Source of the DNA: DASZZV01 sp035544835
Lineage (GTDB): Bacteria > Acidobacteriota > Thermoanaerobaculia > Gp7-AA8
Assembly (NCBI GenBank): GCA_035544835.1
Contig: DASZZV010000007.1
Span: 1-11,094 of the forward strand
Direction: 5' to 3'
DNA: 11,094 nucleotides
Shown: one piece after another, positions 1-5,832 of the stretch
Position numbering within the stretch: the stretch's first letter is position 1
Layout of the letters: the number at the start of each line of letters is the position of its first letter
The notes under the pieces: generated by a model
What the model saw: the letters and a program-made list of their open reading frames with translations, nothing else
Told to the model about the DNA's origin: nothing
Database searches by the model: none
Translations under genes and position numbers: made by a program

Positions 1-41
1 GCCTCGCACAATCGTAAGAGAGCTCCAAGACTCCACACCGC

Positions 42-137
42 AAGGCCCCCTCCCAGATCCCTCGCTCGACGCTCGGGATGACACCCTGGTTTCTTTCACT
101 CAGACGCCGCGCTCCGCGGTCAATCGCTCGGGATGAC
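42..137 (-). repeat. Composite dispersed repeat, left inverted copy
   Basis: Read on the minus strand this stretch has two GTCATCCCGAGCG boxes about 55 bp apart. They are separated by a spacer containing GAGTGAAAGAAAC and followed by AGGGATCTGGGAGGGGGCCTT. The same box-spacer-box-tail order, with clear base-level similarity over about 97 bp, occurs on the plus strand at 10939-11036. Positions 1-41 show no coding signal and may be the loop or continuation of a palindromic element cut by the window edge. It is a non-coding dispersed repeat; no transposase is linked to it. Confidence 0.75.
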
Positions 138-161
138 AACATTCCCAAATCCGGTTGACCC

Positions 162-995
162 TCAGCGACTCGCTGGCTTTGCCGGAATATGCTTTTCCGT
201 CTCTCTCTGCAGAGAGAGAAACTGGTCGTACTCCGGCGCCTCGGCCGGGATCTCACTGAGCTTCTCGGAAATATCGAGCGCGTTTCGAGCGCAGTCCCAG
301 TTGCCGAGCCGCACGTGCGATCGGGCAATGTGAAAGTAAGGGTAGTAGTCGACCAGCCACATCCCGTACGTGCGCGCCTTGCGCTGCGGGTTCGGGCGCT
401 TGCTGACGGCCTCGATCATCTCGGTGAGAGCGCGCGGATAGTCGGCCTTCTTTTCAAGCTGGAGCCCCAACTCATAGCGAGCGTACCAGGGAACCTCTTC
501 GAGCTTCGCGTCCGTGGGCATGTCGCAACTCTGCATCACGTCTTTTCGGAGACGAGTGAACTCCGCCTCGCTGAGAACAGGCTGCTTCTCCGGGTAAGTC
601 GCATAGACGGGGCGCGTGAGCGTCTTCGAGCTACCCCCACGGAGCAGCAACTGGTATGCGACCAGAAGAGCACGGCCGGACTCACTCTTCTCGGCGACGC
701 CGGAATCTTCAGCTGCCTTCAACTGCGCTCGGGCCTGAACGAGATCTCCCTGCATCTGCGCAGCAATAGCGAGATACAGATGCGGCGTGTAATCGAGATA
801 TTGCTGCGAACGAGCCGGAACCTGCAGCCCTTCGGCTTGATGCCCGGCCAGCGCCTGATTCAACTCAGCAGCAGCAGCCGGCGCCTTGCCCTGCTCGAGA
901 AATCGAACACCCTTTTCGTAATGCTCGAACCATGTGTTGCCGGAAGGGGCAGTCGAAACGGTGGCAATCAGTACGGCAATGGCGAATTGGAACAA
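162..995 (-). CDS. Secreted TPR-repeat protein, function unknown
   Basis: The product has 277 residues. The start is TTG (993-995), chosen because a near-perfect SD (AAGGAGG, plus-strand 1001-1007) lies five bases upstream and no ATG is better placed. Residues 1-16 are hydrophobic (MFQFAIAVLIATVSTA) and look like a short Sec signal peptide, so export to the periplasm is likely. The mature part is helical with TPR-like stretches: about residues 22-51 (WFEHYEKGVRFLEQGKAPAA...), about 70-100 (PHLYLAIAAQMQGDLVQARAQL) and a longer C-terminal block (YARYELGLQLEKKADYPRAL, then YYPYFHIARSHVRLGNWDCA). TPRs usually mediate protein-protein contacts; there is no catalytic domain and I cannot name a partner. 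The gene is divergent from the metal-efflux genes, with its own promoter, so it need not belong to that system. The overlapping plus-strand reading frame at 189-1034 has no such support. Confidence 0.8.
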   Translation of the reverse strand: MFQFAIAVLIATVSTAPSGNTWFEHYEKGVRFLEQGKAPAAAAELNQALAGHQAEGLQVPARSQQYLDYTPHLYLAIAAQMQGDLVQARAQLKAAEDSGVAEKSESGRALLVAYQLLLRGGSSKTLTRPVYATYPEKQPVLSEAEFTRLRKDVMQSCDMPTDAKLEEVPWYARYELGLQLEKKADYPRALTEMIEAVSKRPNPQRKARTYGMWLVDYYPYFHIARSHVRLGNWDCARNALDISEKLSEIPAEAPEYDQFLSLQRETEKHIPAKPASR

Positions 996-1019
996 TGCAG
1001 CCTCCTTGAGGATCGCGGA

Positions 1020-1049
1020 ATTATACGAACTTAAGGCGATCGGTGGAAA
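1020..1049 (-). promoter_or_regulatory. Sigma-70-like promoter of the TPR gene
   Basis: On the minus strand a perfect TATAAT box sits at 1020-1025. A TTTCCA hexamer (4 of 6 matches to TTGACA) is at 1044-1049, 18 bp further upstream. The box is about 24 bp ahead of the TTG start, leaving room for a short leader containing the AAGGAGG SD. The -35 lies inside the first codons of the truncated GYD fragment on the other strand. Confidence 0.55.
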
Positions 1050-1297
1050 CTATCGAGGCCGAAAGGAAGAGTCTGTGGGCAATCGGTGCGCAACCCGCGC
1101 GGTTTGAACCCGCCACCTCCTTGCAGGTGATCATGGAGGCCCCGAGTGACGTCATTGCGATGGCGATCGTGATTCGCGCCATCGGAGCCGGTCATCTGCG
1201 TTCTACGAAAACCACCCGTCTCTACACGGCCCAGGAAGCCACCAGGGCAATGAAGAAGGCAGGAGGGGCGAGCTATGCCGCTTCAAGCGTCAAGTAG
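1043..1297 (+). pseudogene. N-terminally truncated GYD-family protein fragment
   Basis: The open frame codes for 84 residues from a GTG at 1043, with a weak AAGG (1033-1036) upstream. From about residue 28 it resembles the second half of small GYD-domain proteins (usually about 95-105 residues): V-I-M-E-A-P-S-D, an Ala/Ile-rich helix, then TKTTRLYTAQEATRAMKKAG and a short tail, matching the family's EAPDD...KTTxLLTPEE...KK pattern. The family's first 25-35 residues are absent, and the Gly-aromatic-Asp signature expected near residue 25 is replaced by FEPATS. Read in frame, a stop at 1007-1009 closes off any longer upstream version. The deletion edge falls at the promoter of the TPR gene. I read it as a decayed gene; a short translated product cannot be excluded. 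Family membership is by eye only. Confidence 0.45.
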
Positions 1298-1398
1298 AGG
1301 GACCGGTAAGGGCCTCAGGGTCATAACCTGATTTTCGCGTCACACTATTTCGAGTTGTACCGCACACAACACTGTCCACCCGTCCGTCGGCGTGACAA

Positions 1399-2109
1399 AT
1401 GCAGAACTTGGCGCCCGTGACGATTCGCCGAATGTTGTGGCTCGGTACCGCGGGAACGTTGGGCGCGGTGATGCTGCTTTTCGCCGTCCGTCGCAGCGAG
1501 GCGCGGAGCTCTCCTGGCGCTCCCATCGAAGTGGATCGCGGGCGCAAGGAGGTGCGCGTGCGCGCGGTCGCGCATCCTTCGCATCTGTCGCGCTTCTTCG
1601 TCCAGCCCGGCCACCACGCTGTGGTCTGGGAAAAAGGAAGGGCACACTACGGTGCTCTGTTCGAGAGCCATGCCAGCGATCACGACGTCCGGGCGGCCCT
1701 GTTGGCGCTCGGTGCGAGGCCCGGCGAGAACCTGACCGAAGCAACCTGGAACGAGCGGAAGAGCTCGCGCAGTCCGGAGCCCGACAAGCGTGTCGAGGGG
1801 ACTCCTGTCGACGTGCTCGTGGAATGGGCCGGCAGCGGCGGCGCCGTTCCGCTATCGCAACTGATTCTCGAAGGGGGAAAGCCAGCGGCGTTCGACTTCC
1901 GCTTCGGCGGGAATGAGCGCTTTCAGAAAGACTTCAAATCCGGTTGCATCGTCTGCGATTACTCCTGCCCGGGCGGCGCCATCGGCAATCACAACCGCAC
2001 CATCCGCGACGAGGAGAAACTCGGCGTGCTCTTTACCGTGAACGATCGGCGGGTTCCGAAGGATGGAACCGAAGTGACCGTCATCTTCCGCCCGCGCCTG
2101 AGCCCCTGA
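1399..2109 (+). CDS. Exported YdjY-like domain protein with a Cys cluster
   Basis: The product has 236 residues. Residues 12-29 (MLWLGTAGTLGAVMLLFA) form a signal peptide or membrane anchor. The rest resembles the YdjY-type domain: PIEVDRGRKEVRVRAVAHPS, then a GRAHYGALFESHASDHDVRAALLALGARPG block, then PVDVLVEWAGSGG and a final FDFRFGG strand. The function of that domain is not established. Near the C terminus lies GCIVCDYSCPGGAIGN, a C-x2-C-x3-C arrangement that could bind a metal or form a disulfide. The start ATG at 1399 has no clear SD; the in-frame ATG at 1432 is an alternative that keeps the hydrophobic segment. It is the first gene of the efflux run, and the next gene follows within 66 bp on the same strand, so co-transcription is likely. 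An accessory role in periplasmic metal or redox chemistry is inference. Confidence 0.7.
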   Translation: MQNLAPVTIRRMLWLGTAGTLGAVMLLFAVRRSEARSSPGAPIEVDRGRKEVRVRAVAHPSHLSRFFVQPGHHAVVWEKGRAHYGALFESHASDHDVRAALLALGARPGENLTEATWNERKSSRSPEPDKRVEGTPVDVLVEWAGSGGAVPLSQLILEGGKPAAFDFRFGGNERFQKDFKSGCIVCDYSCPGGAIGNHNRTIRDEEKLGVLFTVNDRRVPKDGTEVTVIFRPRLSP

Positions 2110-2174
2110 TCATGCAAAACCGCGTACTTGCCTCGCTCCGGCACATTGGCCGCTCCGTGAAAAGGGGTGATGGA

Positions 2175-2573
2175 ATGCGTGCAATGTGTCGACGGTTCAG
2201 AGCAGTGATGCGCAAAGGCTTCATCTTCGCTCTGCTGCTGGCCATCATCGCCATGCCGGTTGCGTTTGCCGCGGTTGGCTTTTGCCGGTCGATGCCGTGC
2301 TGCCCCCCGAGTCATACCGCACAAATGACCTCGGTCCATCAGCCAGATTGCTGCAAAACGTCGAACTGCGATCAAGCACCCGCGGCCGCCGCAGAGTACA
2401 CGGCTGCGAAGCAGTTCCATGAGCAGCAACTTGTCATCGCGCTCAGCCCGGTAGCAACCCTTCCGACGACACCTGCCATCGGACAATCCCTCGCAGCTTG
2501 CGAAGCGCCTCCTCTACTCCCACCGCCGGCGTTGCAGCGCCGCATCGCCATCCTCTCCATTTTCCTGATTTAG
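2175..2573 (+). CDS. Small secreted Cys-rich protein, candidate metal binder
   Basis: The product has 132 residues from ATG 2175, preferred because AGGGG (2163-2167) sits seven bases upstream. An earlier in-frame ATG at 2112, two bases after the previous stop, lacks an SD, and a later one at 2208 would give a shorter signal peptide. Residues 12-32 form a classical Sec signal (MRKGFIFALLLAIIAMPVAF). After it come F-C37-RSMP-C42-C43-PP, then H47, M51, H55, D-C59-C60, and N-C65-D. That makes six Cys in 29 residues with interspersed Met and His, a composition suited to Cu(I), Zn or disulfide binding. The C-terminal half is Ala/Pro-rich with one more Cys (AACEAPP). The gene lies 79 bp upstream of the outer-membrane factor. 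It is not a CusF homologue, and I do not recognise a named family. A metallochaperone or metal-sink role is inferred from composition and position. Confidence 0.65.
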   Translation: MRAMCRRFRAVMRKGFIFALLLAIIAMPVAFAAVGFCRSMPCCPPSHTAQMTSVHQPDCCKTSNCDQAPAAAAEYTAAKQFHEQQLVIALSPVATLPTTPAIGQSLAACEAPPLLPPPALQRRIAILSIFLI

Positions 2574-2652
2574 TTCCGAAGGGCCGCGCTCCTTCCGCGT
2601 GACCGGCTCGGCCTGGTCCGCTTCGAACGCACTTTGCTTTCACGAGGACTCG

Positions 2653-3945
2653 ATGAAACACGTTCAGATCATTCTCCTCGCGGTCGCGTTGGCCGCGATG
2701 CCGGCCCTGGCCGTCGACTGGAACAGTCCCGACTCCGTAGCGCAGACGGCGATCGAGATGAACCCCTCGCTGGCCGGGCTCACCGCGCAGATCCGAGCAG
2801 CGCAGCAGCGCGTGGCCCCAGCCGGATCGCAACCGAATCCGATGTTGATGGGCGGCGTTCAGAACCAGACCATCGATCTCTCCTACGACTTCATGACCAT
2901 GTACATGGTGGGAGCGTCGCAGACGCTGGTCCGGAAGTCGCGACGCAACGCATTACGCCGATCGGCAGAGCTCGACGTCGAAGTCCTGCGCCACGAATAC
3001 GAAGCACGCCACGCCGAGGTCGAGCGCGAGGTGCGCACGGCATACATCGATGCCGCCGCCGCTCAGAACGAGATCGTCGCAACCGAGGAGATCAAAAAGC
3101 TGCTCGAGTCGGTCACCGATTCCTCACGGATTCGCTACGAAACCGGCGCGGTACCACAGACGGATTTGATTCGGGCCATGCTCGAGCAGAGCAACCTCGA
3201 GCATCAACTCATTCTGCTTCGCCGTCAGCGCAGCGCCGCCGTGGCGCGCCTGCTGCCGCTGCTCCAGCTCCCGCCCGGCACGCCGGTGCCGTCCTTCTCG
3301 CTCAAACATCAGATGGAGCATCCTCATGAACTGGGCCTCGACCAGACTCTGCCCGAAATGACGCCGGCGGTTGCCCAGCTGCAGGCGCAGGTGGCGCGCG
3401 CCGACCAGGAGCTACGCCTGGCCAGGCTGGCCACGAAGCCAGACCTCAACATCGAGGCCACATACGGCTTCCGCCCTCGCGACATCGACATGATCGCCGT
3501 GGTCGGACGGATCGAGCTTCCCCTGCGCCGGGCCACGCTCATCGAGCCGCGCATCCGCGAAGCGATGGCCCGCCGGGACGCGGCCTTGCAGCAGATCGAA
3601 ACGATGCGGCAGGGGCTCCGGCAGGACCTCGGCACTGCGGTGGTGCTTCGAAACGAAGCAATCGAACAGATCATCCTGCACGTCGACAAGCTCGTACCCA
3701 TGGCGAAACTCGGGTTCGACTCGGCGCTCGTTTCGTACCAGAGCGGAAAGACGATGCTCGATGCCGTCCTCGGGTCGTTGCGGACTTACATCTCGCTCAA
3801 CGTCGACTACTACGATTTTCTCCGCCAGCAGATGGAAGCGGAGGCCGATATCGATGCCATTCGTCACGGCGCCCGGAGCGGCATCGCCGGAGCCGCAGCC
3901 CCGATGTCCTCTGCGCCGGCGACGTCCGGCGCGGCAATGCAGTGA
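2653..3945 (+). CDS. CusC/TolC-family outer-membrane efflux protein
   Basis: The product has 430 residues. ATG 2653 is chosen over an in-frame GTG at 2599 because GAGG (2644-2647) lies five bases upstream and the protein then begins directly with a Sec signal peptide (MKHVQIILLAVALAAMPALA, then VDW). No lipobox cysteine follows, unlike E. coli CusC. Two outer-membrane-efflux repeats are apparent, about residues 25-205 and 225-410, each with long amphipathic helices rich in Ala, Glu, Arg and Gln. The motif MTMYMVGASQTLVRKSRRNA in the first repeat is typical of metal-type members of the family. The C-terminal tail is Ala/Ser/Pro-rich. It should form the trimeric channel through the outer membrane and dock to the CusB-like adaptor. 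The next gene starts 11 bp after the stop, so the two are clearly in one operon. The substrate is inferred from the pump encoded downstream. Confidence 0.9.
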   Translation: MKHVQIILLAVALAAMPALAVDWNSPDSVAQTAIEMNPSLAGLTAQIRAAQQRVAPAGSQPNPMLMGGVQNQTIDLSYDFMTMYMVGASQTLVRKSRRNALRRSAELDVEVLRHEYEARHAEVEREVRTAYIDAAAAQNEIVATEEIKKLLESVTDSSRIRYETGAVPQTDLIRAMLEQSNLEHQLILLRRQRSAAVARLLPLLQLPPGTPVPSFSLKHQMEHPHELGLDQTLPEMTPAVAQLQAQVARADQELRLARLATKPDLNIEATYGFRPRDIDMIAVVGRIELPLRRATLIEPRIREAMARRDAALQQIETMRQGLRQDLGTAVVLRNEAIEQIILHVDKLVPMAKLGFDSALVSYQSGKTMLDAVLGSLRTYISLNVDYYDFLRQQMEAEADIDAIRHGARSGIAGAAAPMSSAPATSGAAMQ

Positions 3946-3956
3946 GGTCTACGAAA

Positions 3957-5300
3957 ATGCTCAAACAACTCTTTAACCGACAAACCCTGCCGTGGATTCT
4001 TACCGCAGCCTTCGCTGTGGCGCTCGTCATCGTGCTTTTCGCGAAAGGAGGCGGCAGCGCCGCACCAAAGGGAAATGAGATCAACGGCGTCGTGCAGGAC
4101 AGCAGCGGCCGCCGCGTGACCACGTGGCTCGACCCGATGTACTCTCAGGGTCCGCCGCACGTCTACAAGTCGAATAAGCCGGGGCGCGCGCCCGACTGCG
4201 GCATGAAGCTCGTGCCGCTCTACGCTGAGGAAGAAACGACGAGCACGAGCGTGCCGTCGACCGTCAGCGGCTACAGCAATGTATCTCTTCCGCCGGCGCG
4301 CCAGCAGTTGATCGGCGTGAAGCTGGCGAAGGCGGAGCTTCGGCCGCTAGCGACTGGAATCCGCACGATCGGCGTCGTTGCCACCGACGAACGGCGTCAG
4401 GCGCAGGTTCACACGAAATTCGAGGGATTCATCGAGAGTCTGTTCGTCAACTTCACGGGGCAATCCGTCCGTCGTGGCGACCCGCTTCTCTCGATCTACA
4501 GTCCTGATCTCCTTGCCACGCAGCAGGAGCTCATCCTCGCCGGGCGCATGCACTCGGACCTCGGGCGGACGCTCGCAGAAGCCGCCAGACGTCGCCTGCT
4601 CCTGTGGGACATGAGCACGGGCGATATCAATCGCGTCGTGCGAAGCGGACAGGCGGTTCGCGCCGTCACGCTACGATCGCCGGTCAGCGGTGTCGTCCTG
4701 ACGAAGAGCGCACTTCCGGGAACGCGCGTCATGCCGGCCGACACGCTTTATGTGATCGCCGACCTAAGCAGCATTTGGATTCTCGCCGACGTTTATGAGG
4801 CCGACCTTCCGTTCGTCCGCGTCGGTCAAACAGCTCAGGTGACACTCTCGTCATCGGGCCAGAGCTGGAACGGCCGCGTCACCTTCGTCGCCCCGGTCGT
4901 CGAGGAAGCGACGCGAACCGCGAAGGTCCGCATCGAGCTCCCCAACCCGAACGGCCTGCTCAAGCCGGAGATGTACACCAACGTGACGTTGCATAAGCCG
5001 GTCGGTGACGTCATCACCGTCCCTGACGGCGCGGTCATGCAGACCGGGACGCGATCGATCGTCTTCGTTCAGACAGGGCCCGGACAGTTCGCGCCTCGTG
5101 AAGTGCAAACCGGAGCGAAAGCCGAGGGGCTCTATCAGATTCGCAGCGGCGTGCAGGCGGGAGAGACTGTCGTTGCGGACGCGAACTTTCTTGTCGATTC
5201 GGAGTCGCGCCTGAAGTCGGCGATCTCCGGCATGGGTGGCATGGCTGGGATGAGTGATTCATCCCAAAAGCAGAAAGCAGAAGGCAGAAAGCAGAAATGA
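3957..5300 (+). CDS. cusB: CusB-type RND periplasmic adaptor
   Basis: The product has 447 residues from ATG 3957; GAGG (3944-3947), overlapping the previous stop, can serve as SD. A GTG at 3942 would add five residues. Residues 12-29 form a membrane anchor. Residues 57-89 are a heavy-metal-binding domain of the variant DPM(x)n...APDCGMKLVPLY, with M61, H68, C81 and M83. Next come the adaptor core: a biotinyl-lipoyl-like half motif with VHTKFEGFIESLFVNFTGQ, a short helical hairpin (SPDLLATQQELILAGR), the second half motif (LRSPVSGVVLTKSALPGTRV), and a beta-barrel (IWILADVYEADLPFVRVGQ...LKPEMYTNVTLH). The end is Met/Gly-rich (GMGGMAGM) followed by a Lys/Gln tail encoded by the heptamer repeat at 5269-5296. 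It links pump and outer-membrane channel and probably hands metal to the pump. Its stop overlaps the start of the gene remnant at 5297 (ATGA). Confidence 0.9.
   Translation: MLKQLFNRQTLPWILTAAFAVALVIVLFAKGGGSAAPKGNEINGVVQDSSGRRVTTWLDPMYSQGPPHVYKSNKPGRAPDCGMKLVPLYAEEETTSTSVPSTVSGYSNVSLPPARQQLIGVKLAKAELRPLATGIRTIGVVATDERRQAQVHTKFEGFIESLFVNFTGQSVRRGDPLLSIYSPDLLATQQELILAGRMHSDLGRTLAEAARRRLLLWDMSTGDINRVVRSGQAVRAVTLRSPVSGVVLTKSALPGTRVMPADTLYVIADLSSIWILADVYEADLPFVRVGQTAQVTLSSSGQSWNGRVTFVAPVVEEATRTAKVRIELPNPNGLLKPEMYTNVTLHKPVGDVITVPDGAVMQTGTRSIVFVQTGPGQFAPREVQTGAKAEGLYQIRSGVQAGETVVADANFLVDSESRLKSAISGMGGMAGMSDSSQKQKAEGRKQK
5269..5296 (+). repeat. Heptamer tandem repeat (AGCAGAA)4
   Basis: Four head-to-tail 7-bp units (AGCAGAA, AGCAGAA, GGCAGAA, AGCAGAA) lie inside the last codons of cusB and end exactly at the ATGA that joins the cusB stop to the four-helix-bundle remnant. 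They encode the odd QKQKAEGRKQK tail. An inverted run of the same heptamer lies at 5811-5831. Confidence 0.85.
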
Positions 5301-5430
5301 AAGACCTGAAGGATCGGACTCGTGATTTCGCCTTGGGCGTGATTCGGCTCACGACCGCGATGACGTTCGAGGGCACGGCCGCGTGGGTCTTTGTCTGGCG
5401 CGGGAAAGTTCAAACAGCGTCGTCGTGCGG
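5297..5430 (+). pseudogene. Remnant of a four-helix-bundle (IVP/Avd-like) protein gene
   Basis: The frame opening at ATG 5297 reads MKDLKDRTRDFALGVIRL, which matches the N terminus typical of small four-helix-bundle proteins of the 23S-rRNA-intervening-sequence/Avd superfamily (about 115-130 residues). After about 20 residues the match is lost in this frame. A plausible continuation appears in another frame at 5377-5430, GRVGLCLARESSNSVVVR, resembling the family's RVIGxQLLRSxTSVxANYR segment, so a frameshift probably lies at about 5350-5376. The gene is then cut by the palindromic repeat copy beginning near 5424, and I find no C-terminal part downstream. The open frame runs on to 5836 only because it translates through the repeats. 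It is non-functional as it stands. Assignment is by eye; the N-terminal match is the stronger half. Confidence 0.5.
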
Positions 5431-5478
5431 CCCCTCACCCGCCGCTGCGGCGGCACCCTCTCCCCGCCGGGGAGAGGG
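5424..5478 (+). repeat. Two-hairpin palindromic repeat, copy 1
   Basis: A 55-bp unit identical to copy 3 at 5689-5743. The core (5431-5478) folds into two hairpins: GCCGC-TGCG-GCGGC and CCCTCTCCCC-GCC-GGGGAGAGGG. This is a REP-like element of the kind found in many bacterial genomes. The region 5301-5832 has no intact gene and holds a gene remnant plus three such units with non-repetitive spacers. Confidence 0.9.
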
Positions 5479-5559
5479 GAGGCTCAAACATCGGTTTGTG
5501 CTTGTAACTGATCACTGCAGCGTTAGGTTAGAACAGCGACCCGTCGTGGCAGCCCTCTT

Positions 5560-5607
5560 CCCTCTCCCCCGCGGGGAGAGGGTGGCGCCGCAGCGCCGGG
5601 TGAGGGG
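5560..5607 (-). repeat. Two-hairpin palindromic repeat, copy 2 (inverted)
   Basis: The 48-bp core is in opposite orientation to copies 1 and 3 and differs from them at only three positions. Two of the changes are a paired swap in the first hairpin (stem GGCGC-TGCG-GCGCC instead of GCCGC-TGCG-GCGGC). The third lies in the loop of the second hairpin (GCG instead of GCC). Pairing is therefore fully kept. Confidence 0.9.
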
Positions 5608-5688
5608 CGTAACAGGCTCGCCATCTTGGGCGAGGACAGGACCGCCTGGGTTGTTTGTTTCTTCGTGTCGATGCTCAAGTAGCGCCAC

Positions 5689-5743
5689 CGTGCGGCCCCT
5701 CACCCGCCGCTGCGGCGGCACCCTCTCCCCGCCGGGGAGAGGG
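5689..5743 (+). repeat. Two-hairpin palindromic repeat, copy 3
   Basis: Identical over 55 bp to copy 1 (5424-5478) and in the same orientation. It lies 90 bp upstream of the cusA start. In an mRNA running from cusB to cusA, this and the other two copies would form stable hairpins between the two cistrons. Confidence 0.9.
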
Positions 5744-5810
5744 AAGACTCAACTCAGTTTCAGCGGAATCAAACAACTGGAGGGGCAAGTAAGCGCAAAG
5801 GCATTTTTGC

Positions 5811-5831
5811 TTTCTGCTTTCTGCTTTCTGA
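5811..5831 (-). repeat. Heptamer tandem repeat (TTTCTGC)3, inverted
   Basis: Three 7-bp units (TTTCTGC, TTTCTGC, TTTCTGA), with a partial unit before them, are the reverse complement of the GCAGAAA heptamers at the end of cusB. They end two bases before the TTG start of cusA and occupy the place where its SD should be. Confidence 0.85.
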
Positions 5832-5832
5832 T

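Noticed and set aside
189..1034. Long plus-strand reading frame of 281 codons
   Set aside because: It lies antisense to the TPR gene, which has a signal peptide, SD and promoter. The plus-strand product is Arg/Leu-rich with no recognisable domain.
1083..1130. tRNA-like T-arm on the minus strand (GGCGGGTTCAAACCGCGC)
   Set aside because: The T-stem has a mismatch, no CCA or matching acceptor 5' strand is present, and no anticodon arm can be formed. It could be a chance match within the GYD fragment.
1298..1398. Promoter or operator for the efflux operon
   Set aside because: Only a short GTTGT/ACAAC inverted repeat and poor -10/-35 matches were seen; not enough to place a site, although an operon promoter is expected here.
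2599..2652. GTG start giving an 18-residue N-terminal extension of the outer-membrane factor
   Set aside because: The extension would bury the signal peptide; ATG 2653 has a GAGG five bases upstream.
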